From Zeugodacus cucurbitae (taxonomy: Eukaryota > Arthropoda > Insecta > Diptera > Tephritidae), in assembly GCF_028554725.1 (NCBI RefSeq), contig NC_071668.1:2232001-2296000 (forward strand): a stretch of DNA of 64,000 nt, given 5' to 3'. A model generated the notes under the pieces. That model saw only the letters and a list, made by a program, of their open reading frames with translations. It was not told the DNA's origin and ran no database searches. Numbering within the stretch: position 1 is the stretch's first letter; each line of letters opens with the position of its first letter. Position numbers and translations under genes: made by a program. Positions 11,001 to 23,811 of the stretch are shown in pieces.

Positions 11001-14000
11001 GAGTTAATAGTTCAAGGTTACTCATACGCCGCGTTTTCTTTTTCATAATGGAATTTTCGTTTAGTTGATTTATTTTATGATTTCTCAAAGACTTGGCAAT
11101 CCGCACTTAGCATACTCATATTCTGTAGACTTGAATACCGAATTATAAATAAATATTTACTAAAATAATAAACAAATAAACAAGGTTTGTTATTTACAAG
11201 TCTGCAGTCACGAAAGAAACTTGTTTGTAAACACCCGTAAGTGCAATGATTAGCCACACACAAGCGCACCTACAGACATACATGCATACATAAAGAGAGA
11301 CGTGTAGTTGTGCAACGAAATGATTACAACAATTGACAATTAAATTTAAATTGATGCATGTTGATGCAATTTGCATGAATGAAAACACAACAAGCAAATT
11401 GAACGTCAAAGGCTGATGAATGAGTGGATTAGTGTGCATATAAATAGCGCTTGAAAGTGCTTGTAAAAAGCATAAACTACGAAGTACTCGTAATATATGT
11501 AGATTTCCTCAAATGTTTTTTTTTCTCAGCACATATTAATTAGTTGATTATACGCTACAATCTCACTGAGCCAAACAGCCGCTGTTGTATTGTGTTTACA
11601 ATGAATATAAATATGTTTGTGTATGTGTGTGTGTGTATGACGAAAATAGAATTTACAGCTTGTCAACACCAATGTACGAATGAATAGTCAAAGTGATAAC
11701 GCTCATGTTTGATGGCCGCTTGTGCACGCTTCGTAGCGCTTATCAGCAAATTTGCTCATCCGTTCGCTGGCAAAAGTCATTGACCACACACAAACACATA
11801 CTCATACGTGGAATAAACACACACACACACAAAATGGGCACAACGGGTGTCATATGCTCCACTTCCTAAGAAGTGTTTTTTTGAAGCCTCATGGCAGGCT
11901 TTCACGTTTGCCATTAAAGTGTGGATTTTTTTTCTAACAGATGTTGTTATTATTAATTTCCATACGAGATGGGCTCCATAAAATAATAGAAATAATGGAA
12001 CACACATTCCTAGTTTTAAATTTGGAAAGCAAGATGCAGTCTACTTGATTTTTTTTTAGCCAGAATTGACTTTATTCCATTTCAAATCCTCTTATTTATT
12101 ATTTCTAATAATAGCTGAAACATCAAGAGAGAGAGAGAGAGAGAGAGAGGAAGAGATGAATTATGGTCTACAACTTTACTTCCGCCGCTTTTTTGTAACA
12201 AAATGTTACAAATGTCGATGAGTCTCAGCCGCACTTTTCTGGGAATTAAAAAAGAAAAACATAATTTCCCGCAAATGTCGAGAATTCGGCTCAAAAAGTG
12301 ACATTTTCAGTTGAGAATAAGTTTGGGATGCAAACAGATCTCTACAAATATTTTGTTGGGTTAATGTTGACACAAATGTCCAAGATCGATATAAAGCGAT
12401 TTAATCGATTTAATCGACCAGTGCTTGACCCTAGAGACATCTATTGGAAAACTGCGGAAGCAAAGTTGTAGACCTAATACATCCGAATATCATTTCAAAT
12501 ATTGAACTCTAGACATGACAACAACAACTCGCTGATGTGGTTTCACTCCACTTACTGAATCTATACTAACTTATTTTATCTGCTTCAAGAACCTCTTACT
12601 GACTTTTAACTATGAGAGTCCTTAAAGTATTGACCCACGACCAATTGGGACCATGTGCCCAACTTCACAAATGTTTTCCAAATTTCAACGACTTTAACAA
12701 TAACTACAACTATAACAACAAACAACTACAACTATTAAGGCAAATTATTAAAATCTTTTTTTTTTTTTACAAAAAATATATAAAATACCATTATTGAGTG
12801 TGTGAATATGCGCACATTTCAATTGTTTTAACATTTCCTCGCGTGACTGTCAGTTTGAAATGTCCGTCTACAATTGGCCGACACAAATACAATACAAAAT
12901 TGTAAAATAATCGATTTTAAGCGATGTAAAGTGGGCATTTATTAGTGAAAGCTATATGCCCCACCCCCAATGTAAGCTTTTTCGTTTGTAGCACATGCTG
13001 ATAAATACATAACATTTCATTTCGATGTACGATACATGTTTTTTCCAGTGACTGCAATAATTGTGAAATAAAATATTTTTATTTAGTAAAAAAGGTTAAC
13101 ATTTTTTCGTAGATTTATGCGCCAGCTTCGGTGCAATTAAAATCAATAACTTTTTCTTTAGTCAGTTCTCGCCATCGCTTACATTGTTTTGTTGTAGTGT
13201 TGGCAACATTTACGCTATTTGATGAAGTGCTTGTTGCAGCATGATTTAAGCACTTCCTTTCAGTACATTTGTTATCTACTAATTAGCGATGAGGTTAATA
13301 TTGGTATACTAGGATATATGTGTCTGTATATATAACTACTCGTTGGATGATTAACGTATTTATTACATTAACAATTAGACGGTTATTATAGAGGTTATAA
13401 TCACTAAAGTACTTGAAGATCTCAAGCTTGATACTAATGTGATTAGTTAGTAATAGCAAAATAATTACAGCGAGTGGGAAGCTTTTAATAGCTGTGTTCG
13501 ATGTAAGCCTTGGTGGGAACTGCGCACATGTTTGAAGTAAATAGCTTGGGTGTAGAGAGTTATTAGGCGTTAAGCCGAGATTACAGCTAGTACTTTCAAT
13601 TATGCAACTGTTTTCTTTATTTTCCAAATCCTGCTTATGATAATTATTGAAAATATTAACTAAAAGAATTATTATTGAACACAAAATAACATACTAAATA
13701 TTATTTAGCTTGCAAGAAGACACTTTTCCTCTATATCGCATACATAAGCTCTCCTTTGAACTCAACAAAAAAGAGCTATCAAAGGCAACACAAGAGACCT
13801 CAGTTATTAATACAATCTGTTTTCCATTTGTTTACTTCAGCTTCAGTCTTTGCAAGTAAACTCCAGAGATCTTTTGCGCTACCAAAAACAACTCAAAGAA
13901 ACGAAAAAGCGTAGCTTCAATTGTACGCTTGCACTCTTGAGCAAAACCGCCTGAAGTGCGCTTATACACCCTCAAACTTTCGTGTGTATATATGTATGTC

Positions 14001-17000
14001 TGGGAGCTATCAAAAAATTCAATTACCGTTACTAGTCAATAATGTAGCACGCACAAAGTACGGTTTGGGATTTATTTAAAAATTAATTGAAACTCGCGGT
14101 TTCAGCTGGCACTACTCATACAAAAACAAAAACAAATACAAAAACAACAGCATTCCTTTGCCATTTCGATTTATAATTATTTCAGCCATTTTAATGACTT
14201 CCTGCTACCTCTTCACCACCTCACTTCCTCGCTTCACAGTGTTTCATATGTATTTTCATGAATTTTTCTTGTTTTTGTTTACTTTCAGTACAACAGCATC
14301 GACACCGGCTACATCAGCGTCTATGTTATGCATCCTTTCTGGAACTGGTGTGTACAGGTGAGTACCGAGCGGAGTACACCGGAGGAAGTAGCCTTTGAGC
14401 GCAGCAATCTTTGTGCTGAAGTGTTTACATGCAGTGCAGGAGCATGTGAAAGTTTAATAAGCTCTGCTTCCCATGTGTGTGTGTGTGCTTGTGTGCCGTG
14501 GATTCGGTAGTATTTAAAATCCAAAACTAAAAACAAACCACTGCGTCAATTCCCCAACTGAAATCCACAGTCCAGGCCACAGTTGCTGGTTTGCTGTCCT
14601 CTGCATAAGCAAACATAGATTTTTTACGAGTTTTGTTTCAGCAAAATCCAAGCGCACGCACACAGGCTCACATGACATCACATAACTGTAAAAATGTATA
14701 TGTATATGTGGGTATGTAAATCGTGAAATATTTCATTGCAGTTCCTACCGAAATGGCTAGCACCGAATCTCATCACATTCACCGGCTTCCTGTTGACCGT
14801 GGTCAATTTCATTTTAATTGCATATTACGATTGGGACTTTCAGGGCGCGAACCACGACGTGCACACAGTGCCGCGCTGGGTTTGGTCGGTGGCGGCTATA
14901 AATATTTTACTTTACTACAATTTAGGTGAGTTACGGCGGTAGTGTTGGTCGGTGTGCTGCAGAGTTTTTGCGATTGTCAAATTTTGTGTTTTTTTGTGAA
15001 ATATAAAGCGATTTATTTTTTGTTTAATTTCTTTTATTTATTTTTTAATTTTTTTTCAAAAACTTTTCATTCATAATCCTCAACCTTCAACAATATCAAA
15101 TTTTAGTACCCTACTAATGCTGAGGCACCAGTAGTATCATCACTAACAAAACTTCTCAACGCTGTTACTCTAGTCTTTTGCATATGACTCACTTAAATAT
15201 GCCCGGTAATTTGGCAATGGCGAAAAGTTTTATCCTCAATTTTGTTGCATACTTTTTAGCGCCGACCAACTTGCCTACCTTTAGCATACATTTTAGCTAT
15301 ACACTACTCCTCTACCTCTATTCTCTCCCCACACAGATGGCATGGATGGCAAGCAGGCACGGCGCACCGGCACCAGTGGTCCGCTGGGCGAACTCTTCGA
15401 CCACGGCTTGGACTCGTACTCGGCTGTGCTGATACCCATTTATATGTTTTCGCTGTTTGGTACCAACGATTTGCCACCGATTCATATGTTCTTCGTTATA
15501 TGGAATGTTTTTCTGAATTTTTATTTGACACACGTCGAGAAGTACAACACCGGCGTGATGTTCCTGCCGTGGGGCTACGACTGCACGATGTGGGTAAGTT
15601 TTGCGAAAAACAAAAAAAAATCTTCGTTATTTCAGTTGTAAAACGTCAGTGTAGCGGTGATTGCCGGCGGTTACTGTGCTGTTATAAGCGATGAATATGT
15701 AAAAGAGAAAAGTTGTTCGGTTTTTTGTATTTAAATCTCGGCTTGTAACACTTTTCACAAATGGAATATGGATGGGGTTTGGAAGTTATGTGCCCATACT
15801 CTGGCCGCGCGTGAGGAGTGTGGAAATTAATTTTATGCATTGAAACTGTTATAAAATATATACAATTTTCCGCTTACGCGTTGCCAAGGATACACATTTG
15901 TGTACAACTTTTGCAGGATATGACATTAAGCGCCAGATAATCTAAATTATTTACTGAAAGCTAACATTTTATTTTAATTAATTTGACAGGGCGTCAGTTT
16001 AATGCTCTTCTTCACCACACTTGTCGGCCCGGAAATTTGGCATGCGCGTCCCTTCTTGAACCTAAGCATGGCGAACTTATTTGAGATTGTGCTGATTGGC
16101 TCAGCGATGGTGAGCAGTCATCCCATTATCATCAAAAATATTTACTTGTAAGTACTCGCATTTATTTTTTTCTCTTTCTTTACACTGCGCTGTAAAAATA
16201 TGTCTGCAAAAAATATTAAAAATCTCATATTCATGCGCTCCTATCATTTACAGATCGTACAAAAATAAAACTGGTAAAATGCGCCCATTCATGGAGGCGG
16301 CACGCCCTCTCTTCCCCTTCTTGTGGCTGTTCGCAATCACCACATTCTGGTGCTTCTACTCGCGCAATAGCATCATTGATCTGTCGCCGCGCATACTTTT
16401 CGTACTCTTCGGCACGTTATTTTCCAATATAGCGGTAAGTGCATGTGTACGCGGTTGCGGTTATGTGCATGAATGCACACTTTGCCAGTATCTGCCAAAT
16501 AATGTCGCCCATATTTGATTGAGGCTTTAGCAAGTGAAGTGTGCAGCCAAGTGGCTGTAAGTGTTTGTGAATGCGGCACTTGTAAGAGATACACTGAAGC
16601 GGATAATGAAAAAAATAAATAAATACGTATGAAAGGGATTGCAAGAAGCAACAGCATAATTTAAGTGATAATAATTTTGCTTTCAAGCTGAGAAAAAGTA
16701 GCATTTTAGAGTACCTGCTACTGCTGCTACTTCTTCATATACTCTATATAGTTTTAGATATGGAATACTTCTGGCATACTTTAAATATTTTCTCCCTCTT
16801 CCCAACGAAGATTTTAATGTAGTTCCATGCGTAATTAATCAATTTCGAATATGTAGCTAAACTCCCAAAAGTATGCAGTGGTAACAGTCGTAGCATTCCT
16901 TTAGGATTTCACGCTTATCATACGCTACATCCCCATTGTGACTCCTTCGTAGTAATATCAATATGACGCGCATATTTTTTGCCTTCAATACTGTTTATTG

Positions 17001-17712
17001 CTACAGCTGAGTGTCACTTACAAGTTTAATGACTTCGCTGTCGCATTGTTGGCGCATCAATACATTGCGCTCTTTTCGCGCTCAAATATCAGCCACTTGT
17101 AACACACTCAGTCGTCTAGCTTTCGAGTGTTCTGTGTGTGCTAATACTTGTATTATTATTTACTGCATTTTTCGTAAACAGTGTCGCTTGATTGTGGCGC
17201 AAATGTCCGATGTGCGCTGTGACGGCTTCAATCTGCTCTTCTGGCCGCTCTTGGCCACAGTAGCGGTCTCCTGCTTTCCCTGTTATAAGCAAGTGCTGGG
17301 CACCGACATTAGCGCCGACATGGAGTGTTGGATCGTGCAGGCCTTAACGATTTTCATCACCATAGCACACCTGCATTACGGAAAGGGGGTGGTGAGTATA
17401 AACAATTGAATTTTTTATGTTTTTTGAAAGAAATGTTGAAATATTTCTATACTAAATTGCTAAAAAAAAAATTTTAATGCCTTCCTGTTAAATGTTTTTT
17501 ACTTTTAGGTCTGCGAGATGTGCGACCACTTCAAAATACGTTGCTTCAAAGTAAGAGACACTCCCTATATGCAACAAACAGTAGCAAATAACATACCAAA
17601 GAACTCATCAGCGGTACTCAACTCTCATATATCGACACAATTAACCGAGTCATTATTGAGTAAACGTTCAATTAACAACAAAAATGGGCCAATTGAAAAT
17701 AAGTTGTCATAA
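8056..17712 (+). CDS. bbc: Ethanolamine/choline phosphotransferase (CDP-alcohol phosphatidyltransferase), 8 coding exons
   Basis: This integral ER membrane enzyme transfers phosphoethanolamine or phosphocholine from the CDP-alcohol to diacylglycerol, the last step of the Kennedy pathway. Coding exons are 8056-8112, 14289-14357, 14742-14925, 15337-15593, 15990-16147, 16254-16434, 17182-17391 and 17509-17712. All junctions are GT-AG and give one 439-residue frame starting MFGIKYLTEAHLKGF. Residues 107-129 carry the family motif DGx2ARx8Gx3Dx3D (D107, G108, A111, R112, G121, D125, D129), all intact. Hydrophobic segments precede and follow it, as expected for a multi-pass protein. The length fits EPT/CPT enzymes (about 400 aa). 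The last exon encodes a polar tail; a GTAAGA after CFK there could be an alternative donor. The first intron is 6.2 kb and holds repeats. bbc is my best match by recall; whether it prefers ethanolamine or choline cannot be told. Confidence 0.92.
8146..8837. repeat. Second copy of the repeat at 896-1590, lacking its left end
   Basis: This block in intron 1 matches 896-1590 almost throughout, in the same orientation, including the end TAAAGCAGACTACTGCCTTAAG. The first ~45 bases of the other copy, including its left inverted repeat, are missing. Small insertions and deletions separate the copies. It begins about 30 bases after the exon 1 donor region. A short open frame on the minus strand over its right end is a by-product of the repeat. 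Confidence 0.75.
9600..10035. repeat. TTCCGG-rich minisatellite, about two long units
   Basis: The block is dominated by TTCCGG/TTCCAG words. A long unit starting CGGCACATCATTCCCATATC at 9671 recurs at 9843 in the same order of sub-motifs, so the period is about 172 bases. The second unit carries an extra ~22 bases (a partial repeat of CATATCTGGTTC). A 114-codon open frame across it (from 9635) is created by the repeat and is not a gene. Confidence 0.7.
10036..10740. repeat. Tandem array of EcR/USP-like palindromes, E-boxes and FTZ-F1/ERR-like sites in intron 1
   Basis: By eye there are ten AGGTCA-A-TGAC inverted repeats, starting at 10046, 10088, 10144, 10218, 10290, 10353, 10427, 10528, 10591 and 10665. 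Eight fit the ecdysone-receptor consensus PuG(G/T)TCAnTGA(C/A)CPy. Sixteen CACGTG E-boxes are interspersed, mostly as TCACGTGA. TCAAGGTCA, the FTZ-F1/ERR monomer site, occurs at 10117, 10389, 10463, 10627 and 10701. The words GATATTTTTGTTTACA separate the sites. Sites at 10290/10353/10427 recur exactly 238 bases later at 10528/10591/10665, so there is a higher-order 238-bp unit. The sites are seen directly; binding and enhancer activity are inference. Confidence 0.85.
10741..14288. other. Remainder of phosphotransferase intron 1
   Basis: AT-rich intronic sequence with microsatellites (CA-type near 11,815-11,831 and GA at 12,127-12,148) and no coding exon that I can recognise. A pyrimidine-rich tract ending TTTCAG at 14,288 is the acceptor of exon 2. 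Confidence 0.5.
12127..12148. repeat. (GA)n microsatellite
   Basis: An uninterrupted GA run of about 11 units lies in intron 1 of the phosphotransferase gene. Confidence 0.85.
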
Positions 17713-17943
17713 TTTGTGTAAATTAACCACATATCATTATTATTATATTTAATAGAATATAATTTGTATTAACTTTACGAATTTACATCGGTGTATATGT
17801 GTCGTAAATCATGCATATATGCTTGTCACGAAAACAGTTTAAGATCTCCATTAATTACTAAGCACAAAGAGAGGAAGATATTGTGTGGTTTCCTTAGGTG
17901 AAATCTCGAGTTCCAAACACTACTGTAGAACTCTGGATATATA

Positions 17944-18877
17944 AAGGGTGATTTTTTAAGAGCTTGATAACTTTTTAAAAAAAAAAAACGCATAAAATTT
18001 GCAAAATCTCATCGGTTCTTTATTTGAAACGTTAGATTGGTTCATGACATTTACTTTTTGAAGATAATTTCATTTAAATGTTGACCGCGGCTGCGTCTTA
18101 GGTGGTCCATTCGGAAAGTCCAATTTTGGGCAACTTTTTCGAGCATTTCGGCCGGAATAGCCCGAATTTCTTCGGAAATGTTGTCTTCCAAAGCTGGAAT
18201 AGTTGCTGGCTTATTTCTGTAGACTTTAGACTTGACGTAGCCCCACAAAAAATAGTCTAAAGGCGTTAAATCGCATGATCTTGGTGGCCAACTTACGGGT
18301 CCATTTCTTGAGATGAATTGTTCTCCGAAGTTTTCCCTCAAAATGGCCATAGAATCGCGAGCTGTGTGGCATGTAGCGCCATCTTGTTGAAACCACATGT
18401 CAACCAAGTTCAGTTCTTCCATTTTTGGCAACAAAAAGTTTGTTAGCATCGAACGATAGCGATCGCCATTCACCGTAACGTTGCGTCCAACAGCATCTTT
18501 GAAAAAATACGGTCCAATGATTCCACCAGCGTACAAACCACACCAAACAGTGCATTTTTCGGGATGCATGGGCAGTTCTTGAACGGCTTCTGGTTGCTCT
18601 TCACCCCAAATGCGGCAATTTTGCTTATTTACGTAGCCATTCAACCAGAAATGAGCCTCATCGCTGAACAAAATTTGTCGATAAAAAACATTTCGAACCG
18701 AACACTGATTTTGGTAATAAAATTCAATGATTTGCAAGCGTTGCTCGTTAGTAAGTCTATTCATGATGAAATGTCAAAGCATACTGAGCATCTTTCTCTT
18801 TGACACCATGTCTGAAATCCCACGTGATCTGTCAAATACTAATGCATGAAAATCCTAACCTCAAAAAAATCACCCGT
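17944..18877 (-). mobile_element. Internally deleted rosa-type (DD41D) mariner element
   Basis: The ends AAGGGTGATTTTTTAAGAG and (reverse complement of the right end) ACGGGTGATTTTTTTGAGG form imperfect terminal inverted repeats. TA dinucleotides flank both sides (17942-17943 and 18878-18879), as required for a mariner target duplication. The 934-bp element is shorter than a full mariner of about 1.3 kb. It lies 232 bp past the phosphotransferase stop codon. A possible poly(A) signal AATAAA at 19414 raises the possibility that it sits within that gene's 3' UTR, which is inference only. Confidence 0.85.
18051..18764 (-). pseudogene. Truncated mariner transposase, DNA-binding part deleted, DD41D catalytic triad kept
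   Basis: A 237-residue frame starts MNRLTNEQRLQIIEFYYQNQ and jumps after CSVRNVF straight into the catalytic domain (YRQILFSDEAHFWLNG). The three catalytic aspartates are visible in FSDEAHFWL, QQDGATCHTA and LTPLDYFLWG. The second and third are separated by 41 residues, which marks the rosa group rather than the DD34D of classical mariners. About 100 residues are missing compared with a usual transposase, including most of the helix-turn-helix region, yet the frame stays open to the stop. The element is therefore non-autonomous; whether the shortened protein is made is unknown. Confidence 0.85.
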
Positions 18878-18879
18878 TA

Positions 18880-20819
18880 AAATAACTTATGTAAAAAAGA
18901 GGTGATATGCCTAAGGTACTGTAGTTTCCGATATCCCTGTGCCTTGTAGAGTCAAGGCTTTGGTATACAACTGTCGCGTTACTGAGACCGTTTTTTTTGG
19001 AATTTTCGAGATCATTTTGTTATTTATTGTTATTATTTCAAAAAATTTAAGCACTAAGTATATCTTTATAAGATTTCTTCAAGTTGTTCGCCATTCCATA
19101 CACTTTCTGGGTCGTATAGTATTCAAATTAAAGTTATATATTTGTATATATAATATATAAAGTATTTCAACTTGTATTGTACAACAATAAGTAGCATAGT
19201 TGTTAAGAACGGAGTAAGTGATTATACATATTTATGTGTGAAACATAGTGAATTCTATTTTTTTGGTAAGTCTCATAAGCATTAACTAATGATATAACGG
19301 GAAGATAACAGTATAATTAATACTTTGTGGCTGTACTAACAATAAAAACAACAACGACTATTAACTAGTATATAAGCTAGCTTATAGCAAGGTGTAGTTA
19401 AGTTGAAACTGAAAATAAATGGAGTTTAAATCTAAAGATTTCGTATGCGTGAAAATCATTATTTTTTTTCTATTAAAATTTAGAAAAAAAAGTGAGGTTA
19501 AATAACCTAGTTTGGCTGAATAGTGATTGTACGGACTTCATATTTTCCCAATCAGCGAATAAATATACAAAATTAACAATTTTCAGTAACAAAATTGTTT
19601 TCATATTTTTTATTGCATGAGATATTTGTTGTTGGTTTCCAAAAATAATAATTTAAGCCACAAAAACGTTTATGGAAATGCATGGGATTGTCATAAATAT
19701 TTACTAATTCACAGCCGTTTTGATTCTGTTTTACTCGCCCTCATGCCTAAATAACAACGGTTAAGCGGTATGAAATCCTTTTTTTTATTTTCCTGCCTTT
19801 CTCTGCCACACATTAAATGCTTTTTATTAAATATGCGGCTTCATAATTGCTGCAATCTGTAATTGCTGCATGCTCCCGTAATGCCGAAATGGAAATTTAA
19901 TTATGCTCATAAATAATAAACTCTCCATTAGATGCCCGTTGAAGCGCACTCGCTTGCGTTGCATTAACTAGAAATATGTCATGCGATTTTTTTATGATTT
20001 GAGTTAATTAATGAGAATTTATATTAAACATTTATTTATATTTTAATTAAATTACTGTGAACAAGTGTCAATGACGTATTTTTAAGGACTGAGAATGAAA
20101 TTTATTTGAGTGGAAATAGCTTACTCTAAATTGAATGCCGATATGAAATTTATTTATTTATTGCATGCTACTTGTCTACAGAGAAGAATACTAAAAATAT
20201 TTTTTCACCAACTTCAAGCTAAAATATATTTATGTAAATATTAAATAAATGATAATCTAGCGCTTTTTGCCACCATATCCTTAGTTTAAAATGTGTTAAG
20301 CTCTAAAGTAAATATCTAATGCATGCTTCCACTTCTTCAATATCAACACCTTCTCCTGTACATATTTGCATGCCGACCAAAATGGGAAGAACTTTGTAGC
20401 GCGTAAATATATATGAGTCTTTCCTCTCTTGCACATCTTGCCTTTAAACTCGCCTTGAAACTTTTGTAGATTACAAAGCGTGCGGAAGCAGCGCCTGCAG
20501 CAGCAACGCACGACGTTGAACTTCAAAGCAACTCAACGCCGGTTTGAGTGTAAATCTGAAACGAAGTGCCACCGTAACTAAAACCAAAGAGCGCATACCA
20601 AAACTTAATTTAATGCGAGTACAGCGTGTAATTCTAAAGCAATTACTATCTTATCGGAGCAGAAAACTTAATGCCATACTATAAACAATATGTGTTTGAA
20701 CTTAAACTTTGAATATGTACAATTATTTGTTTCTAAAAAACGGTAGTTTATAAGTGACAGCTCGTTAATGTTAAATAAATACAAATAAAATTAGCTAAAT
20801 TGTTTTATTTTTGATTATT
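18880..20819. other. Intergenic, AT-rich
   Basis: No gene is recognised between the mariner and the first acyltransferase gene. AATAAA at 19414 could be a late poly(A) site of the phosphotransferase gene. A short minus-strand frame around 20,296-20,526 opens with TTG, not ATG, and matches nothing known. Confidence 0.4.
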
Positions 20820-22045
20820 TTATTGCTCCCTAGCCTCCAGCTCGTCTGACCAGATTTCGGTAGTTTCGCTGCGTTTTGTTCTAAAAATGTGTGTGGTGCC
20901 GACTTTTCGGAAATTCAGTTTCGTAAAAAGCGAAATGGAAGCCGTATTGCTATAACTTATCATAGTGGTGGCGTCGTCGCCGGCTTGCGCATACTGTCGT
21001 GATAAATAATGCACCATTGCAACGGCTAGACCACGCCCACGATGAGCATCCTTGACATGTAGCATGCCCAGCAGACCCAAATTACACCTGTTGGGAGCGT
21101 AGAGCATAATTATAGTAAAATGCTCTTAAATATAAAATAGAGCTGAGTTTGCGCTTGCCTTATACACCAGGCTATCAATTCACCAGTTGATTTCAGATAA
21201 ATTCCAATATTGTAATTGTTTCTGATGAGTTGCTTGATAAACTCCAAAGTACCATTTGCACGTGAATACCAAATATCATTCACAATAACAGCATCGTCTG
21301 GCGACAGCGGACGGAATTCGTACTCCGATGGGATGCTGGAAAGGTTATCAAAGGTGTGAATTAAAGACTGGAATGAAATAATGGATAAGGAGAAGAAGAA
21401 TCTGGGAAACGATACTACAAGAGACGGCTCTACGTAATCCGTTTGGATCCGGGTTTATATCTAGTCAAGAAGTCAAGATATTCCTTACCACACTTCTAAT
21501 TGTAAAGCCTCTGCTCGGGGCATAACCATTATCTGCAGCCGAACTATGCCGATTAGTAGACCCAAGTCTGATACTATTTTGAAAATAGTGTCGTGATGTA
21601 TGTCCGGCACGCCCGTCATTTTATAACCGCGACTCCAGTCAAGTTGAGTTAGAGCGGTTCTCAATTCATTTGCGGCTTCTGCGGTGTCCAAAGCATTCAC
21701 CATCAGTTGATAGCGATCCTGGAGGAATCATGAAACACAGAAGAATGGAAGTAGAGGTTCTCATATGTATATATGCTACAGAGTATTCAGATCTTTTGTT
21801 CCCATTACATCTGTTACTAAAAGCGCTCCCATACTCACTACAATCAAATAGAGTCCGCTCTTTCGCCAAACCTCCGGCAGCGTGTAAATCTTAATATGTT
21901 TTTGATGTGGTTCTCTTTCCAACCAGCTGATGTAGTTATCTAGTGTCTGATAACCAATTAACTGCGTTATACCATATGATTTATACAGCTCACGTAGCGA
22001 TCTCAAATCGTCGATATTGGTTAATGCAATCAATTGATTTGGCAT
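20820..22045 (-). CDS. GNAT/FR47-like acyltransferase, cluster gene 1 (4 exons, one apparent GC-AG intron)
   Basis: Likely a glycine-N-acyltransferase-like enzyme that moves an acyl group from acyl-CoA to a small amine; the substrate is unknown. Exons on the minus strand are 22045-21839, 21718-21489, 21335-21159 and 21087-20820, giving 293 aa with intron phases 0, 2, 2. The start MPNQLIALTNIDDL was chosen because the in-frame codon further upstream is TTG. The C-terminal GNAT fold holds the acetyl-CoA loop HRGRGLA (about residues 220-226) after the beta strand LLGMLHVK. The third intron seems to start AAG|GCAAGC, a GC donor; its position matches the GT donors of the paralogues. The stop codon is followed within ~15 bases by AATAAA. 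It is the first of three tandem minus-strand copies. Family assignment is firm, function is not. Confidence 0.85.
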
Positions 22046-22662
22046 TGCGATGATTACGCGCTGTAATGCGCACAATATTTACTACACGCGGATTAATTTA
22101 AAATGCTACTGCACTCTGTTATACCTGCCTATTTATGTCGAAGCTTAATACGTTTGCGGTAAGAACGAGAGCAATTCTAATCGTGTGTGGAGTACAGAAA
22201 CCTTCTCTTTGTTTTTGCATTACAAAAGCTCGCATATAATAATCAAAACAGTGTCTGTATCCAAGTCGTTATAAATAATAACAAGAGCAAAAGCAGTTTG
22301 TTTACAAGTTCATTGAAATTCAAAGAAAAGTATTTTAAAGTGGGTATCTACAATACAATCTCAGTACTTCAAATAGAAGCGAGAGAAAACTGATCGTTTT
22401 TACTCAGTCACTCAGAGCACACTTGCTCTTCATAGCCAAGAGTTCCAATCCTGCAACCCTTGATCTTTGCGAAAACCTCTCTCTTGCTCTCTTACAATCA
22501 GCTGTTACTCTTCAAATTACAAAAACAATGAATGTTGGAGATAAATACAATAATAAAAAGCGGCTAATTAAGTTTAATTAATTTGAGTAATATATGTAGA
22601 TTATATTCTGCAATTAACTCTATTATACAAGTCTGCTCGGAGTTATAAAAAAATGTCTTTAA

Positions 22663-23811
22663 CTACAATTTACTCTTGGAATCAGGCTTATGGATCCAAA
22701 CTGCGCCGTATGTTGGATAGTAGGCATATATGATATGTGTAACGCCTGTCTGTTGAAAGCATAGTTTCTTGCATAACTCTTTCGAAGCCTCATTATGTTC
22801 ATGGATCATAGCGCGCACTTCATCTCCTTGCGTGGCAATCTCCTGCACCATAGCAAGGCAAAGCAATAAGGCCAAGCCGGAACGCCTATAAGTGGGCTTC
22901 ACATGTAACATGCCGATGAAGCCACTTTGGCATCTGAAATATTTTTGTTTATAAAATTTGAAAACTGAGTTAGGAATGTAGTCTCAAACTAACCTAATGC
23001 ACCATGCAACCAGTTCACCGGATTCCTGTGCATATACACCGATGTTGTTGTTGTAAATAATAAGGCGTTTTATGATTTCCAAACTTCCGGCATTATTGGC
23101 ATGCCACAACTCGTTGATCAGCTTGGCATCGGCAATATTTAGAGAGCGCATTTTGAAGCCAGACGGGCAGCTTTTTCGAATGGCATTTATTAGTAAGAAA
23201 ATATATGTTTGTACCATAACCTATCCCCTAGTATATTACCTCACTTTTATATTTAACGCTTTTTCGCGCGCCAGTTGGTAGATATTGAGACGTATGCCTT
23301 CCCACGTCAGCCGCAACTCCTCCAACACCTTGTGCACAGTATCAATGTACATATCCGGTATGGCGGTGATTTTGAAGCCCTTCGTCCAATCCAGCATTTT
23401 AAGCGCTGTACGCAACAGCGTTTGCGCTTCCTTCACCGGCAATATGTGCACAAAGAGCTGGAAGCAATCCTAGGCGATCAAAGTTGAATTAATGTGTCAA
23501 TCACTTTTGTATTTAGTGCAAACGATCTGATTCCTCGGTTGCACCACTGGACTCGAACATACCACAATCATATAGAGGCCATTGTGGCGCCAACGCCCGT
23601 CGTTCAGCGTGTAGACGCGCACTCGTTGCAGCTGCTTATCGCGCTCGTGCCATTTGATGAAATTGTCCAGCGTATAATAGCCGAGCGCGCTGGTGGCGCA
23701 ATTCGAATGGCAGAGCGCTCGCAGCGTCTTCAAATCGACGATATCGCTTAGAGTTATCAGTTTCAGCGATTTACCCTGGTTCGTATTGCAGCTGGTTAGA
23801 AAGGTGAACAT
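22663..23811 (-). CDS. GNAT/FR47-like acyltransferase, cluster gene 2
   Basis: Four exons on the minus strand (23811-23563, 23469-23240, 23170-22994, 22933-22663) join into 308 aa with intron phases 0, 2, 2. Exons 2 and 3 have exactly the lengths of those in cluster gene 1 (230 and 177 bases). The chosen start is ATG at 23811 (MFTFLTSCNTNQGKSLKLIT). The open frame continues upstream but without an ATG. The N-terminal half carries the family pattern LDNFIKW...LNDGRWRHNGLYMIV. The second half has the segment GELVAWCIR, then the CoA-binding loop YRRSGLA (about 234-240). It is probably an acyl-CoA-dependent N-acyltransferase of unknown substrate, arisen by tandem duplication with its neighbours. 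Confidence 0.85.

Noticed and set aside
13295..13684. 129-codon minus-strand frame in intron 1
   Set aside because: AT-rich Ile/Leu/Asn text typical of chance frames, antisense to an intron.
20296..20526. 76-codon Cys-rich basic frame next to cluster gene 1
   Set aside because: Opens with TTG, no homology recognised, and lies in the 3' flank of a real gene.
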